A stretch of DNA of 64,000 nucleotides from an uncultured Nitrospiraceae bacterium (GCA_903822005.1 CAIJNL010000025.1:84493-148492), one strand, 5' to 3'; positions 18,538-28,333 are shown, counted from the stretch's first letter. Notes: generated by a model not told the origin, from the letters alone. Made by a program: numbers and translations.

Positions 18538-19575
18538 TCACGACAGCGGAGAGATGCCGAATTCTTGAGCAGCCTTGTTTAAGTTATGCAGTACGGGCGA
18601 GCTGACCGGTATGCCGTTGGCAAGGCGTTCCCTGGCAGTCTCCTCTTCAATTTCGCCGGGCAGAAAAATCTTTTCGAAACCTTCGCCAAGCTTTGCGCCT
18701 GTCACCATGCTGATCAGGTCAGCCATCCTGCTGTAAAAATCCGCTTCGCCAAAGAGGTCGATCTCGATCGCCCAGATAAAAGCACCGACGCCCGCGGTGT
18801 CGGTATTATTCCCCAGCATGGTCTTTATGTTTTTACCGTAGTTCGCGCCTGACAGGACTCCGCAGAAGATGTCCGAGAAGAGGGCGAGGCCGGAGCCTTT
18901 GGGCCCGCCCAGGGGAAGCATAGAGCCCTGGAGCGCCGCTTTGGAATCAGTGGTATTCCGACCGTCTTTATCCAGTGCCCACCCTGCGGGAATCGTCTCT
19001 CCCTTTTCGGAGGCGAGCATGATCTTTCCTTTGGCCACAACTGAAGTAGCCATGTCAATTACTATGGTCTTTCCATCCGGAGCAGGAGCGCTGAAGCAAA
19101 TGGGATTGGTGCCGAGGATTGGTTCACTTCCTCCCCAGGGGGGCATGTTCGGTGCAGAGTTTGTCGTGACAAAACTCATCAGGCCTCTGCCGGCCAGTAT
19201 TCTGGCATAGTAGGCGCATGTTCCGATATGGTTTGTATTGTTGATGCCTGCAGCGCCGACACCGTGCAATCCGGCATTGCTGATAACTTCCTGCACGGCC
19301 ATTAATGCGGTCGGCTGCCCCCATCCATTGTTGCCGTTAACAAGGGAAACGGCTTTTTTCCGCCACTCGACAATGGGTTTGTTCGCTGCCTGTAGCATGC
19401 CCCTCTTCGCCGCTTTCAGATAAAGAGGTATCCTGAGTGCCCCGTGCGTGTCGAGGCCCCGCAGATCGGCATCGATAAGCGCGTCGGCCGTAATGCCCGC
19501 TTCTTCTTCCGGAGTGTTTACGGTCCGCAGAAGATCATAATAGAAAGTCCTTAATGCAGCTGCTGCAATTCTCAT
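18538..19575 (-). CDS. malate/L-lactate/sulfolactate dehydrogenase family (Ldh2) oxidoreductase
   Basis: This 345-residue protein matches the Ldh2 family of NAD(P)-dependent 2-hydroxyacid dehydrogenases: an N-terminal helical segment with DADLRGLDTHGALRIP, then NNTNHIGTCAYYARIL with a family-conserved His, and GTNPICFSAPA. Members oxidise L-malate, L-lactate, ureidoglycolate, sulfolactate or 2,3-diketogulonate, so the substrate is open. It is transcribed away from a GntR regulator gene 170 bp away, a layout typical of a local catabolic regulon. It forms the left edge of the catabolic island and may feed 2-hydroxy acids produced or racemised by the neighbouring enzymes into central metabolism (inference). 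Confidence 0.87.
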   Translation of the reverse strand: MRIAAAALRTFYYDLLRTVNTPEEEAGITADALIDADLRGLDTHGALRIPLYLKAAKRGMLQAANKPIVEWRKKAVSLVNGNNGWGQPTALMAVQEVISNAGLHGVGAAGINNTNHIGTCAYYARILAGRGLMSFVTTNSAPNMPPWGGSEPILGTNPICFSAPAPDGKTIVIDMATSVVAKGKIMLASEKGETIPAGWALDKDGRNTTDSKAALQGSMLPLGGPKGSGLALFSDIFCGVLSGANYGKNIKTMLGNNTDTAGVGAFIWAIEIDLFGEADFYSRMADLISMVTGAKLGEGFEKIFLPGEIEEETARERLANGIPVSSPVLHNLNKAAQEFGISPLS

Positions 19576-19593
19576 GAAAAACCCCGTTCAAAA

Positions 19594-19619
19594 TAGTATA
19601 TAATATATAATATTTGACA
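19594..19619. promoter_or_regulatory. AT-rich operator-like region between the dehydrogenase and GntR genes
   Basis: The intergenic stretch contains GTATATAATATATAATATT with imperfect dyad symmetry. It resembles the ATAATATAT half-site of palindromes at 20617 and 33485. On the minus strand it contains a plausible -10 (TATACT) for the dehydrogenase gene, and a TTGACA follows on the plus strand at about 19614. GntR binding is inference. Confidence 0.4.
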
Positions 19620-19744
19620 TTGTATAAGTAATGCATCTGTTATTTCAACAGGGGCTGACAAAGATGATTGTGCTGTTGCATCGTAAAGATCCATTTGACA
19701 GCTTAGGTCGTATTAAAATAAATAATTTACAGAGGTAACAGCAT

Positions 19745-20404
19745 ATGGCATTCATTTCCATGACAAAATCAGAGGCAATCTACCGCGAATTGAAAAAAGT
19801 GATCCTCAACGGAACGCTGAAGCCGGGTACCAGGCTGCTGATACAGCAAATTGCCCGGCAATACGGAGTAAGTGATATTCCGGTGCGCGAAGCGTTAAAG
19901 GAATTGACCGCTGAAGGATTTGTAGAAACCAAACCTCATGTAGGGTCGAGAGTTGCCAGCATGTCTCTAAAAGATATAGAAGAGATGCTGATTATGCGGG
20001 AGTGCCTGGAACCGTTTGCGGCTGAACTCGCTGCGTTGAATGCGGACGAAAAGATCATAGAGAAGCTCGAGCGTTATACCCTCGACATGAAAAAGGCCTT
20101 TGATGCCAAAGATATGGTCGCGTACAGGGACCTTAACAGGGCTTTTCATAAGCTGTTCGTCGAGGCCAGCGGAAACCAGATGATGACAAAGACGATACTC
20201 GAGCTGATGGATTCCGAGAAAAGAATGCGGATGATCTTTCATCTTTTCCCTGAAATACTCGAATTGTCAAATAAAGAGCATGGCATGATGGTGCGTTATA
20301 TGAAGGAACGAAACGGAAAGGCGCTGGCAAAAGTGCTATATGAGCACAAAAAGAGGGCATTTGACAAGCTCCGCAAGTATCTTCAACAGCATCTTGAATC
20401 ATGA
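19745..20404 (+). CDS. GntR family regulator, FadR/FCD subgroup
   Basis: This 219-residue regulator has an N-terminal winged helix-turn-helix (about 8-70: KPGTRLLIQQIARQYGVSDIPVREALKEL in two parts, with the VREAL signature) and an all-helical FCD ligand-binding domain (about 80-215). FCD regulators usually bind carboxylic or sugar acids and control adjacent catabolic genes. AGAGGTAA upstream fits the ATG. It lies between the divergent dehydrogenase gene and the long catabolic operon, with AT-rich palindromic sites on both sides, so it is the likely controller of this region. The effector is unknown. Confidence 0.9.
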   Translation: MAFISMTKSEAIYRELKKVILNGTLKPGTRLLIQQIARQYGVSDIPVREALKELTAEGFVETKPHVGSRVASMSLKDIEEMLIMRECLEPFAAELAALNADEKIIEKLERYTLDMKKAFDAKDMVAYRDLNRAFHKLFVEASGNQMMTKTILELMDSEKRMRMIFHLFPEILELSNKEHGMMVRYMKERNGKALAKVLYEHKKRAFDKLRKYLQQHLES

Positions 20405-20760
20405 AGCTGCTATAGGACCCCGCAATTAACCGAAGGGGCCCGGATTTAAGAAATCTCGGGTCAATAGTTTCATGACAGAGCGGTTGAAATTACGCGAGCA
20501 TAAGCCGGCTCAGGGGGCGTAGCATTCCCCGATGTCCCATTCCAAGCCCCATCCAAAAGCAATCAACGCAGAAAAATCAGGACAATTTAACGTTATATAA
20601 TAAGGTTGACAAGAAACATATATTATATATAATATATGCCTGAGTTTGCGGAGACATAGTGGTATCCATTTGCTGCGATATATTCCCCGGCAGCAGAAAG
20701 TATTCAGGCGCTTTTTTAAGAATAAGGACACTTACTTCTTCAGAAAAGGGGTGGCTTAAC
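20405..20760. other. intergenic region before the catabolic operon
   Basis: This region contains the palindrome and promoter at 20606-20638 and then a leader. An upstream ATG at 20659 is in frame with the MmgE/PrpD gene, but it would add 34 residues of unfamiliar, Cys-containing sequence. No RNA gene is seen. Confidence 0.5.
20606..20638 (+). promoter_or_regulatory. promoter overlapped by a perfect 22-bp palindrome (operator)
   Basis: TTGACA (20606-20611) and TATAAT (20628-20633) are 16 bp apart. A perfect 22-bp palindrome with arms CATATATTATA and TATAATATATG (20617-20638) covers the spacer and -10, which is the expected position for repression. It lies about 120 bp before the first operon gene and just after the GntR regulator gene. 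The assignment to that regulator is inferred. Confidence 0.65.
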
Positions 20761-22113
20761 TTGAGCGGAGAAAATTCAACAAATAATCTTCAGTCTGGAG
20801 TCGCGGCATTCGTATCAAAACTGCAGTATGAAGACCTGCCTTCAAATGTCATTGAAGATGCAAAGTACAGGGTTTTAGACTGGATCGGAAGCGCGCTGGC
20901 CGGTGTCAGCTACAAACCGTCCAGGATTATTACCGCAATGGCCCGGTCAGCTGGAGGGGCGTCCCAATCTACTGTTATTAGAGGTTCTGTAAAGGTGCCG
21001 GTCCCCGTGGCCGCATTTGCCAACGGGCTTATCGGGCATGTGGCCGAATTTGATGACGGACACAGGCTCGCCATCGGCCACCCGGGAGCAGTGACCGCAC
21101 CCGTTGCGCTTGCTGTTGCCGAGGGCCATAAAAGAAGCGGAAAAGAGTTGCTGGCGGCGCTCGTTGCCGGGTACGAGGTGTTTATCAGGCTGGGCATTGC
21201 CGTTAATCCGTCCCATTACAGGATATGGCATACAACCAGCACCTGCGGTACTTTTGCCGCCGCTGCAACTGCCTCATCCCTGCTGAAACTGGACTATACA
21301 AAGACGCTTATGGCCATAGGGACATCAGGGACAATGGCTTCGGGGTTTCTTGCAAAGACGATCGGTACCAATGCCAAGCCGCTGAATGCCGCCCATGCGT
21401 GCCAAAGCGGTGTTCAGGCGGCACTGCTTGCAATGGAAGGCTTTACAGGGCCGGACGATATCCTGACGGGTGAAAAAGGTTTTATTCAGGCAACATCTAC
21501 GGACTGCAACACGCAGCTTCTTGAAGAGATAAGCAGCGGCAAATTTCTCTCTAACACTGCTTTCTACAAGGTCTATGCGTCCTGCGGGCATACCAATTCT
21601 CCGCTTGACGCAATATTCATGATCATGCAGGAAAACGAAATACCGGTGGAATCGATCAGGAGGGTACAGATTGCGACCTATCGCACCGCTGTTGAACTCT
21701 GCGGAAGGTTCAGGAATAGTGACGAGGAGGAGGCAAAGTTTTCCCTGCCGTATTGTATTGCAGTCGCGCTCCTGTATAAAAAAATGACGCTGGAAGAGTT
21801 TACTGCCGACAAACTCAAAAGCCCGGTAGTAAAGGAGCTTGCGGGAAAGGTGACTGTTGTAGAGGACCCGGAAGCCACCAAGGTGTTTCCGGCACGATGG
21901 GCAGCAATAAAAGTGGAACTTGATAACGGTACGGTGATTGAGAAAAAGGTGACTGCCTCGAGCGACGCCCCTGACTATTCTGCTCTCGAAGAGAAGTTCA
22001 TTTCGCTGGCAATGACAAGCGTTGATTACGAGACTGCAGTCGAAATACGGTCTTTGACCATGGATATGGACAAAGTGGATGACATAAAAAAGCTTATGGG
22101 TCTTTTGGGATAA
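20761..22113 (+). CDS. MmgE/PrpD family protein (2-methylcitrate dehydratase / cis-aconitate decarboxylase superfamily)
   Basis: The TTG at 20761, preceded by AGGGGTGG, is preferred as the start, giving 450 residues, the usual family size. The MmgE/PrpD pattern is clear: an N-terminal helical domain (AKYRVLDWIGSALAG), the active-site region EFDDGHRLAIGHPGAVTAP, and YASCGHTNSPLDA in the small domain. The family includes 2-methylcitrate dehydratase, cis-aconitate decarboxylase and iminodisuccinate epimerase, all acting on di- or tricarboxylic acids. It is the first gene of an operon with a fumarase-superfamily lyase, a DcuC carrier and an aconitase, so a dicarboxylate or tricarboxylate substrate is likely. 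The exact reaction is open. Confidence 0.85.
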   Translation: MSGENSTNNLQSGVAAFVSKLQYEDLPSNVIEDAKYRVLDWIGSALAGVSYKPSRIITAMARSAGGASQSTVIRGSVKVPVPVAAFANGLIGHVAEFDDGHRLAIGHPGAVTAPVALAVAEGHKRSGKELLAALVAGYEVFIRLGIAVNPSHYRIWHTTSTCGTFAAAATASSLLKLDYTKTLMAIGTSGTMASGFLAKTIGTNAKPLNAAHACQSGVQAALLAMEGFTGPDDILTGEKGFIQATSTDCNTQLLEEISSGKFLSNTAFYKVYASCGHTNSPLDAIFMIMQENEIPVESIRRVQIATYRTAVELCGRFRNSDEEEAKFSLPYCIAVALLYKKMTLEEFTADKLKSPVVKELAGKVTVVEDPEATKVFPARWAAIKVELDNGTVIEKKVTASSDAPDYSALEEKFISLAMTSVDYETAVEIRSLTMDMDKVDDIKKLMGLLG

Positions 22114-22137
22114 AAAAACAAGAGGAGGACTAATCTG

Positions 22138-23508
22138 ATGGCTTGCAGCAAGATTGAATCGGTTTTATACAGGGACTTTTTCAGTACGGCAAAGATGAGG
22201 GAAATATGGGATGATTGTTCGATTATCCAGTATTGGCTGGATACCGAGGCCGCGCTGGCAGAGAGCCAGGCCGAAATGGGCATTATACCGGTCGAAATCG
22301 CCAAAGAGATTGTGAAGAAGGCGAAAGTGGAGAACCTGGATCTTGACGCAATAAGGGACGAAGTCAACAGGATCGGCCACTCCCTGGTGCCGACTCTTAG
22401 GGAATTCCAGAAGAAGTGCGACGGGAAAGCAGGCGAATATATCCATCTCGGCGCCACCACTCAGGACATAATTGATATGGGTTTTATATTGGCCGCGAAG
22501 AAGGCGTTCGATGTGGTTTATGAGGACCTGTATGAAGTCGAAGAGCTGCTGGTCAATCTGGCGGAAGAACACAAAAATACGATCATGGCCGGCAGAACTC
22601 ATGGCCAGCAGGCACTGCCGATCACTTTCGGATATAAGGCGGCCGTATGGGCGAGCGAGATCCACAGGCATCTGGAGCGGATGGAAGAATGCAAAAAGAG
22701 AGATTTTGTGGGGCAGCTGAGCGGCGCTGTCGGTACGCTGGCCAGTTTCGGAGATCGCGCACTCGAACTTCAGGAAAGAGTGATGAGCAAGCTCGACCTC
22801 ATGGTGCCCGACATATCATGGCATGCGAGCCGGGACAGGATTGTCTCCATCGTGAGCGTGCTGGCCATGATCACAGGATCATTGGGCAAAATCGGCAATG
22901 AGATCGTCTCACTCCAGAAGACCGAATGCTCCGAACTTGCGGAGCCGTGGGCCGACGGAGTGGTCGGCAGCAGCACAATGCCGCATAAGAGAAATCCGGG
23001 GGCCACGGAAGGGATGGTTACACTGTCCAAGTTTGTAAAAGGCAGCCTCGTGACAATACATGAAGCCCTTTTCCAGGAGCATGAGCGTGACGGCGCTTTC
23101 TGGAAGATAGAGTGGGTGGCTTTACCGGAAGCGTTTATATATACCGGCGCTACGCTGGCAAAGGCCAAAAAAGTGCTGAAGGGGTTGGTCGTAAACAAGA
23201 AGAAGATGGAGCAGAACCTCGACATACTCAAGGGATTATTACTGTCAGAAGCAGCGATGCTCCACCTCGGCGAAAAACTGGGCAAACAGACCGCTCACGA
23301 GGTGGTCTACGAAATTTCGATGAAGGCGTTCAAGGATGACGCCTCTTTCAAACAGTATCTGCTGGATGATCCGAGGGTAAGCAAATATTTCACTGCCGGA
23401 GACCTGGACAAGATCCTGGACCCGCATGCATATACCGGTTTCAGCAGGCAGCTGGCTGAACGGGTTGTAACGAATATCCGGAAGGCCCGCGTGGAAAAAG
23501 GTCAGTAG
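22138..23508 (+). CDS. fumarase/aspartase superfamily lyase (adenylosuccinate lyase-like)
   Basis: This 456-residue protein has the three conserved regions of the superfamily: C1 around AGRTHGQQALPITFG (the His pair region), C2 around HLGATTQDIIDMG, and the C3 signature loop GSSTMPHKRNPG with the catalytic Ser. Overall it resembles PurB or 3-carboxymuconate cycloisomerase. Members release fumarate or a related product from succinyl adducts, or cyclise dicarboxylates. Its location, 24 bp after the MmgE/PrpD gene and before a DcuC carrier, argues for a catabolic lyase rather than the purine enzyme. One testable idea is cleavage of an aminated or alkylated succinate giving fumarate. Confidence 0.85.
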   Translation: MACSKIESVLYRDFFSTAKMREIWDDCSIIQYWLDTEAALAESQAEMGIIPVEIAKEIVKKAKVENLDLDAIRDEVNRIGHSLVPTLREFQKKCDGKAGEYIHLGATTQDIIDMGFILAAKKAFDVVYEDLYEVEELLVNLAEEHKNTIMAGRTHGQQALPITFGYKAAVWASEIHRHLERMEECKKRDFVGQLSGAVGTLASFGDRALELQERVMSKLDLMVPDISWHASRDRIVSIVSVLAMITGSLGKIGNEIVSLQKTECSELAEPWADGVVGSSTMPHKRNPGATEGMVTLSKFVKGSLVTIHEALFQEHERDGAFWKIEWVALPEAFIYTGATLAKAKKVLKGLVVNKKKMEQNLDILKGLLLSEAAMLHLGEKLGKQTAHEVVYEISMKAFKDDASFKQYLLDDPRVSKYFTAGDLDKILDPHAYTGFSRQLAERVVTNIRKARVEKGQ

Positions 23509-23542
23509 AAAAAATATACGGCTGACGGGGGGGGAGAGAATA

Positions 23543-24931
23543 ATGCTTGGACTTATTTTAACTACACTTGTGATAGTCTGGATCATCTATATGCTCGCAC
23601 ACAAGTATAAACCGCAGGGGGTATTATTTGCAGCAGGCATTGTCCTCATGCTCTGCACCGTCGGCTTCGGATTAGGGCCGATTTTGACCGCAAAACAGTC
23701 GACCGGCTTTGTATTTTTTGACATATTCGAGGCCATAAAGAGATTGTTCAGCGACAGGCTGGCAGGCCTGGGCCTGACAATCATGTCTATTGGCGGATAT
23801 GTAAGGTATATGGAGCATTGCGGCGCAAACCAGGCCCTGGTCGAAGTTTCGACCAAACCGCTGAAACTGCTGAGATCGCCGCTTGCCGTGCTTATGCTTG
23901 CATACCTGATCGGCCAGATACTGAACATCTTTGTGCCGAGCCATGCAGGGCTGGCGTTGTTGCTGATGTTGACCATGTATCCAATTCTTCGACAGGCGGG
24001 GATCAGCAAACTTACGGCCTGTGCAATCATCGCGACCGCCAAATTTACAGACATTGGTCCCGTTTCTTCCAATGCAGTTTTGGCTGCGCATTCCGCAGGA
24101 CTCGACCCGACCATTTATTTCATACAATATCAGTTTCCGGTCATATGGCCGGCTGTACTTGCGGTGGGTGTAACACACTATTTTCTCCAGCCCTGGTGGG
24201 ACAAACGAGAGGCGCGCGCAGGCATAGCGGGAGCAGCTATTCAGGAGGCAACTCCGGAAAATATCCCTGAAGGCACTGTTAAGGAAAAGGCGCCGATGGT
24301 CTACGCTATCCTACCGACCCTGCCGCTGATACTGGTGGTGACGTTCTGCCCGCTGTTTGTCACTTCGATCAGGGTCGACGTCATAACCGCGATGCTTATT
24401 TGTACTGTGGTCACGATGCTTTTTGAATTTGCGAATTACCGGAAAATCCGTCCGGTGCTCGAGAACATTATGACCTATTTCGAAGGCATGGGGAAAACCT
24501 TTGCACTGGTGGTTTCCCTTGTTATATGCGCTGAAACCTTTGCGCTGGGACTTATGAAGATCGGGACCGTGGATACCCTGATTACCCTGGCCCAGGACGC
24601 CGGCCTGGGGTTGGTGCCAATGGTTTTCGTTATCAGCGCGATTATGATTGTTAGCGCGTTCCTTATGGGTTCAGGCAATGCCGCGTTCTTCGCTTTTGCG
24701 AGCATAGCCCCCAAGGTATCGGCACATCTGAAGGTGGAACCGGTAATGATCCTTCTGCCCATGGAATTGACTTCCGGTATGGGCCGCTGCATGTCGCCCA
24801 TAGCGGCCGCTATTGTCGCCATTGCTACCATCGCGGGAGTATCGCCTTTTCAGGTCGTGAAGAGGTGTGTCATACCGGTCTTTGTTGCCATTGTTGTAAA
24901 TATGGCGGCCACATACATAATCTTTTTGTAG
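23543..24931 (+). CDS. DcuC-family C4-dicarboxylate carrier (first copy)
   Basis: This 462-residue protein is very hydrophobic, with about 12 membrane helices, and contains the DcuC-like segments MSIGGYVRYMEHCGAN, NIFVPSHAGLALLLM and TAKFTDIGPVSSNAVLAAH. DcuC proteins exchange or export C4-dicarboxylates such as succinate, fumarate and malate, mainly in anaerobes. The gene lies 34 bp after the lyase gene. A second copy at 28330 is roughly two thirds identical by eye over the first 200 residues, so a local duplication is likely. The two may handle different acids, or uptake and product efflux. Confidence 0.87.
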   Translation: MLGLILTTLVIVWIIYMLAHKYKPQGVLFAAGIVLMLCTVGFGLGPILTAKQSTGFVFFDIFEAIKRLFSDRLAGLGLTIMSIGGYVRYMEHCGANQALVEVSTKPLKLLRSPLAVLMLAYLIGQILNIFVPSHAGLALLLMLTMYPILRQAGISKLTACAIIATAKFTDIGPVSSNAVLAAHSAGLDPTIYFIQYQFPVIWPAVLAVGVTHYFLQPWWDKREARAGIAGAAIQEATPENIPEGTVKEKAPMVYAILPTLPLILVVTFCPLFVTSIRVDVITAMLICTVVTMLFEFANYRKIRPVLENIMTYFEGMGKTFALVVSLVICAETFALGLMKIGTVDTLITLAQDAGLGLVPMVFVISAIMIVSAFLMGSGNAAFFAFASIAPKVSAHLKVEPVMILLPMELTSGMGRCMSPIAAAIVAIATIAGVSPFQVVKRCVIPVFVAIVVNMAATYIIFL

Positions 24932-24998
24932 CACTGCAATTGTTCGTTAAGAAGAGATTTGTTGCTCTGCCTGGGAGCATGACCCGGAGGGAATATAA

Positions 24999-26897
24999 AT
25001 GGGCGCCGATTTGCTGGATAAAATTGTAAAGTCGCATCTCGCCGGCGGAGAGATAAAGGCGGGCTGCGAAGTTGGCATTTCCATAGACCAGACTCTGACC
25101 CAGGATGCCCTTGGCACCATGGCCTACCTTCAGTTTGAGGCAATGGGCGTTCCCAGGGTAAAGACCAAGATGTCAATATCCTATGCCGACCATCTCATGC
25201 TGCAGCAGGGTTTTGAGAATGCGGACGATCACCGCTACCTCCAGACAGTCGCGGCAAAATACGGAATATATTTTTCGAGGCCCGGAAACGGCATCTGCCA
25301 CCAGGTCCATCTCGAGCGGTTCAGCCGTCCGGGCTGGACGCTTATCGGAGGCGACAGCCATACACCTACCTGCGGAGCTGTCGGCATGCTTGCCATAGGC
25401 GTCGGCGGGCTTGATGTGGCCGAGGCTATGGCCGGCAATAATTTTTATTTCAGTTATCCGCGGGTTGTCCGGATAAACCTTAACGGGCGGCTGAAGCCAT
25501 GGTCAACAGCAAAGGACGTCATCCTTGAGGTGCTGAAAAAAATTACGACCAAAGGCAATGTCGGCAAGATGATCGAATATGGCGGTTCTGGCATATCCGC
25601 GCTATCGGTTCCGGAACGCGCCACTATCACCAACATGGGGGCCGAGCTCGGAGTCACTACCTCAATATTTCCGAGTGATGAAGTGACCCGGCAGTTTTTG
25701 GAGGCTCAGGGCCGCTCCGGTGACTGGGTCGAGCTAAAGCCGGACCCGGATGCCATATACGACGAAGTGCTTGATTTTGATCTTGGCGCCATAGAGCCGA
25801 ATGTGGCAATGCCTCATTCGCCCGATAATGTCTGCAGGGTGAAAGAGGCGGCCGGAATAAAGGTTGATCAGGTATTGGTCGGCAGCTGCACAAACTCCTC
25901 ATTCCGTGATCTGATGATAGTGGCCGCGATGCTGAAAGGCAAAAGAGTGCATCCTGATGTCAGTTTTGGAGTTGCCGCGGGTACGAGGCAGGTATTAAGA
26001 ATGATCAGTGCAAACGGGGCCCTCACGGACATTATTGATTCCGGGGCGCGCATACTTGAGACCGCCTGCGGTTTTTGTGTAGGCTACGGTCAGTCGCCAC
26101 AGACGGGCGCGATTTCGGTTCGCACCAACAACCGCAATTACAAAGGCAGGAGCGGAACAAAAGATGCCAACGTCTACCTGGTCAGCCCGGAAACAGCGGT
26201 TGCGACCGCCATCGCGGGCAGGCTTACGGATCCGCGCGATATGGGGATTAAATATCCTTATATAGCACCGCCGGAGGTTTTCTTTTCAGACAATGATGAA
26301 ATGATTATCAGGCCTGGAAATAACGACGTAAAGGTAGTTCGCGGTCCTAACATCGGAGACCCGGTTTCCAAACCGCCAATGCCCGAAGATTTGAGGGTCA
26401 GGGTCGCCATAAAGGTGGGTGATAAGATCACAACGGACCATATACTCCCGTCCGGACCGGTGGGCCATTATAGATCAAATGTTCCGAAATCGAGCGAATT
26501 TCTGTTTCGAGATGTAGACCCCCGCTTTATTCAGCGTTGCGCCGAAAATAAAGCCGGCAATGCGGGATCAGCCATTATCGGGGGACTCAGTTACGGGCAG
26601 GGGTCTTCGCGGGAGCATGCGGCCCTATGTCCGATGTATCTCGGAGTGCGCATGGTAATCGCTAAAAGCATTGAGCGCATTCATATGACAAATCTTGTGA
26701 ACTTCGGCATCCTGCCGCTGGTCTTTGTAAATGAAAGCGATTATGACAGGCTCGAAAATGGTGATGAACTGCTTATAACCGGAACGGGCCAGGCGCTTAG
26801 GCAGACTGCCATACATGTGAAAAATATTACCCAAAATTATGAGTTTGGCGTATCTCACAGCCTTACACCCAGGCAGGTCGGAAACCTGCTCAGTTAA
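24999..26897 (+). CDS. aconitase-family hydratase
   Basis: This 632-residue protein has the aconitase layout: GDSHTPTCGAVGMLAIGVGG, the iron-sulfur ligands in VGSCTNS and ACGFC, a linker, and a C-terminal swivel domain with GSSREHAALCPMYLGVR. The length is shorter than AcnA/AcnB of enterics and close to the compact bacterial and mitochondrial type. It should hold a [4Fe-4S] cluster and interconvert citrate, cis-aconitate and isocitrate or a related tricarboxylate (2-methyl- or homo-citrate series). It sits between a DcuC carrier and a LarA-type gene rather than with TCA genes, which suggests a role in this catabolic cluster. Confidence 0.88.
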   Translation: MGADLLDKIVKSHLAGGEIKAGCEVGISIDQTLTQDALGTMAYLQFEAMGVPRVKTKMSISYADHLMLQQGFENADDHRYLQTVAAKYGIYFSRPGNGICHQVHLERFSRPGWTLIGGDSHTPTCGAVGMLAIGVGGLDVAEAMAGNNFYFSYPRVVRINLNGRLKPWSTAKDVILEVLKKITTKGNVGKMIEYGGSGISALSVPERATITNMGAELGVTTSIFPSDEVTRQFLEAQGRSGDWVELKPDPDAIYDEVLDFDLGAIEPNVAMPHSPDNVCRVKEAAGIKVDQVLVGSCTNSSFRDLMIVAAMLKGKRVHPDVSFGVAAGTRQVLRMISANGALTDIIDSGARILETACGFCVGYGQSPQTGAISVRTNNRNYKGRSGTKDANVYLVSPETAVATAIAGRLTDPRDMGIKYPYIAPPEVFFSDNDEMIIRPGNNDVKVVRGPNIGDPVSKPPMPEDLRVRVAIKVGDKITTDHILPSGPVGHYRSNVPKSSEFLFRDVDPRFIQRCAENKAGNAGSAIIGGLSYGQGSSREHAALCPMYLGVRMVIAKSIERIHMTNLVNFGILPLVFVNESDYDRLENGDELLITGTGQALRQTAIHVKNITQNYEFGVSHSLTPRQVGNLLS

Positions 26898-27049
26898 CAC
26901 GGCGAGTTAGAGAGAGAGAAAGGTGCCTTTTGGGATCTGCAGCTACTGTGAAAATATTGGTAAACGCGGGCAGTATGACACCCTGCGTTCAAAAAAAAAA
27001 GAAATAAAATGAGGTCATCACATTGGAACAGATAAACGGCAAAGGCGGC

Positions 27050-28333
27050 ATGAAGATTGTTTCTTTCCCTTATGGAGAGAAATACGTCGACCTTGAAATT
27101 TCGAAGGAAGCGGATGTGCTGATGCCTGAACTGGTTACGGGTGTGCCGGATGAACTGGAAGAGATTCGCAGAGCTCTGTCGCAGCCGACAGGCAGTGTCC
27201 GTCTTAATATGCTCGCCAGGGGTAAAATAAGCGTTGCTATAGTTATTAATGATATAACCCGGCCGTCGCCGACCGAAATCATGCTTACGGCGATACTCGA
27301 AGAACTCGCGGCAGCCGGAGTCAGCGAAGAGCAGGTTACGGTACTCATCGCTAACGGCAATCACGAGCTCGCAACCGGCGAAGAATTGAAAAAGATGCTC
27401 GGCATATGGAATTCCAGGCTGAAAATTATCAATCACGACTGCAAGGACGAGAGCTCGCTGATGTATTTAGGCAGTACCGGACGCGGATTGCCGGTATACG
27501 TAAACAGGCATTACATGGAAGCCTCTTTGCGGATACTTACAGGAGTCATTACGCCCCATCAGTCTGCAGGGTTCGGCGGCGGCAGAAAATCCGTCGTACC
27601 AGGCATTGCGGGCATGCAGACCATAAAAAAGCTCCACTCGTTTCCGATAAGGCCTGACGGGCCGGTGCTCGGAATCATCAAAGGCAACCGGTTCCATGAG
27701 GAAGTCGTCACAGCAGCCCGGATGGCAGGGGCAGATTTTATTGTCAACGTGATAAAAAATTACAGCGGTGAAATCGTCGAAGCTGTGGCAGGTGAACTCG
27801 ACATGGCCCACCTGCATGGGGTCGCAGTCTGCGAAAAATCATGGGTGCGAAAAGTCGGAAAGGCCTACGATGTCGTATTTGTGAGTGCCGGGCGTTATCC
27901 AAAGGACGTTGATCTGCATCAGTCGCAAAAAGGCCTGGTGGTCGCGGAACAGGTAACCAGGCCGGGCGGGACGATCGTGCTGATTGCGGAGTGCCGGAAT
28001 GGAACAGGCAAGTTCGGGAAGGTGTTAAGGGAAGCAGAGAGCGTTGAAGAAGTAATTCAGGACTTTCTTGCGACAGGCTCTTCGGAGGACAACAAAGGCA
28101 AGGCCTACCTGTTCGCGAGATGCTGCCAAAAGCATAAGGTGTTTGTTGTAACCGAAGGTATCGACCGGAAAGAGATTGAAGAAATGTTCATGACGGGTTT
28201 CACATCAATCTCCGAAGCGGCAAATAGCGCGCTGGCCCAATACTCTAATCCTTCTGTCCTGTGTATACCGTATGCCGCCGAATGCATCCCGGTCCTGGAA
28301 GTTAAATCGGCTTGTGGGAGGGTTAAAAAATGA
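27050..28333 (+). CDS. LarA-family nickel-pincer racemase/epimerase (first copy)
   Basis: The ATG at 27050 lines up with the start of the paralogue at 29777; a TTG at 27023 with a better-spaced GAGG would add 9 residues. LarA-type residues are kept: DITRPSP, NGNHE, the cofactor-binding loop TPHQSAGFGGGRKS with its His and Lys, and a His 16 residues after the Lys. In Lactobacillus plantarum LarA the matching Lys184 carries the nickel-pincer nucleotide and two His residues do acid-base chemistry. Characterised homologues racemise lactate, malate, phenyllactate or 2-hydroxyglutarate, or epimerise sugar acids. The cofactor genes larB, larC and larE are not in the window. The substrate is probably a 2-hydroxy acid of this pathway. 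Confidence 0.82.
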   Translation: MKIVSFPYGEKYVDLEISKEADVLMPELVTGVPDELEEIRRALSQPTGSVRLNMLARGKISVAIVINDITRPSPTEIMLTAILEELAAAGVSEEQVTVLIANGNHELATGEELKKMLGIWNSRLKIINHDCKDESSLMYLGSTGRGLPVYVNRHYMEASLRILTGVITPHQSAGFGGGRKSVVPGIAGMQTIKKLHSFPIRPDGPVLGIIKGNRFHEEVVTAARMAGADFIVNVIKNYSGEIVEAVAGELDMAHLHGVAVCEKSWVRKVGKAYDVVFVSAGRYPKDVDLHQSQKGLVVAEQVTRPGGTIVLIAECRNGTGKFGKVLREAESVEEVIQDFLATGSSEDNKGKAYLFARCCQKHKVFVVTEGIDRKEIEEMFMTGFTSISEAANSALAQYSNPSVLCIPYAAECIPVLEVKSACGRVKK

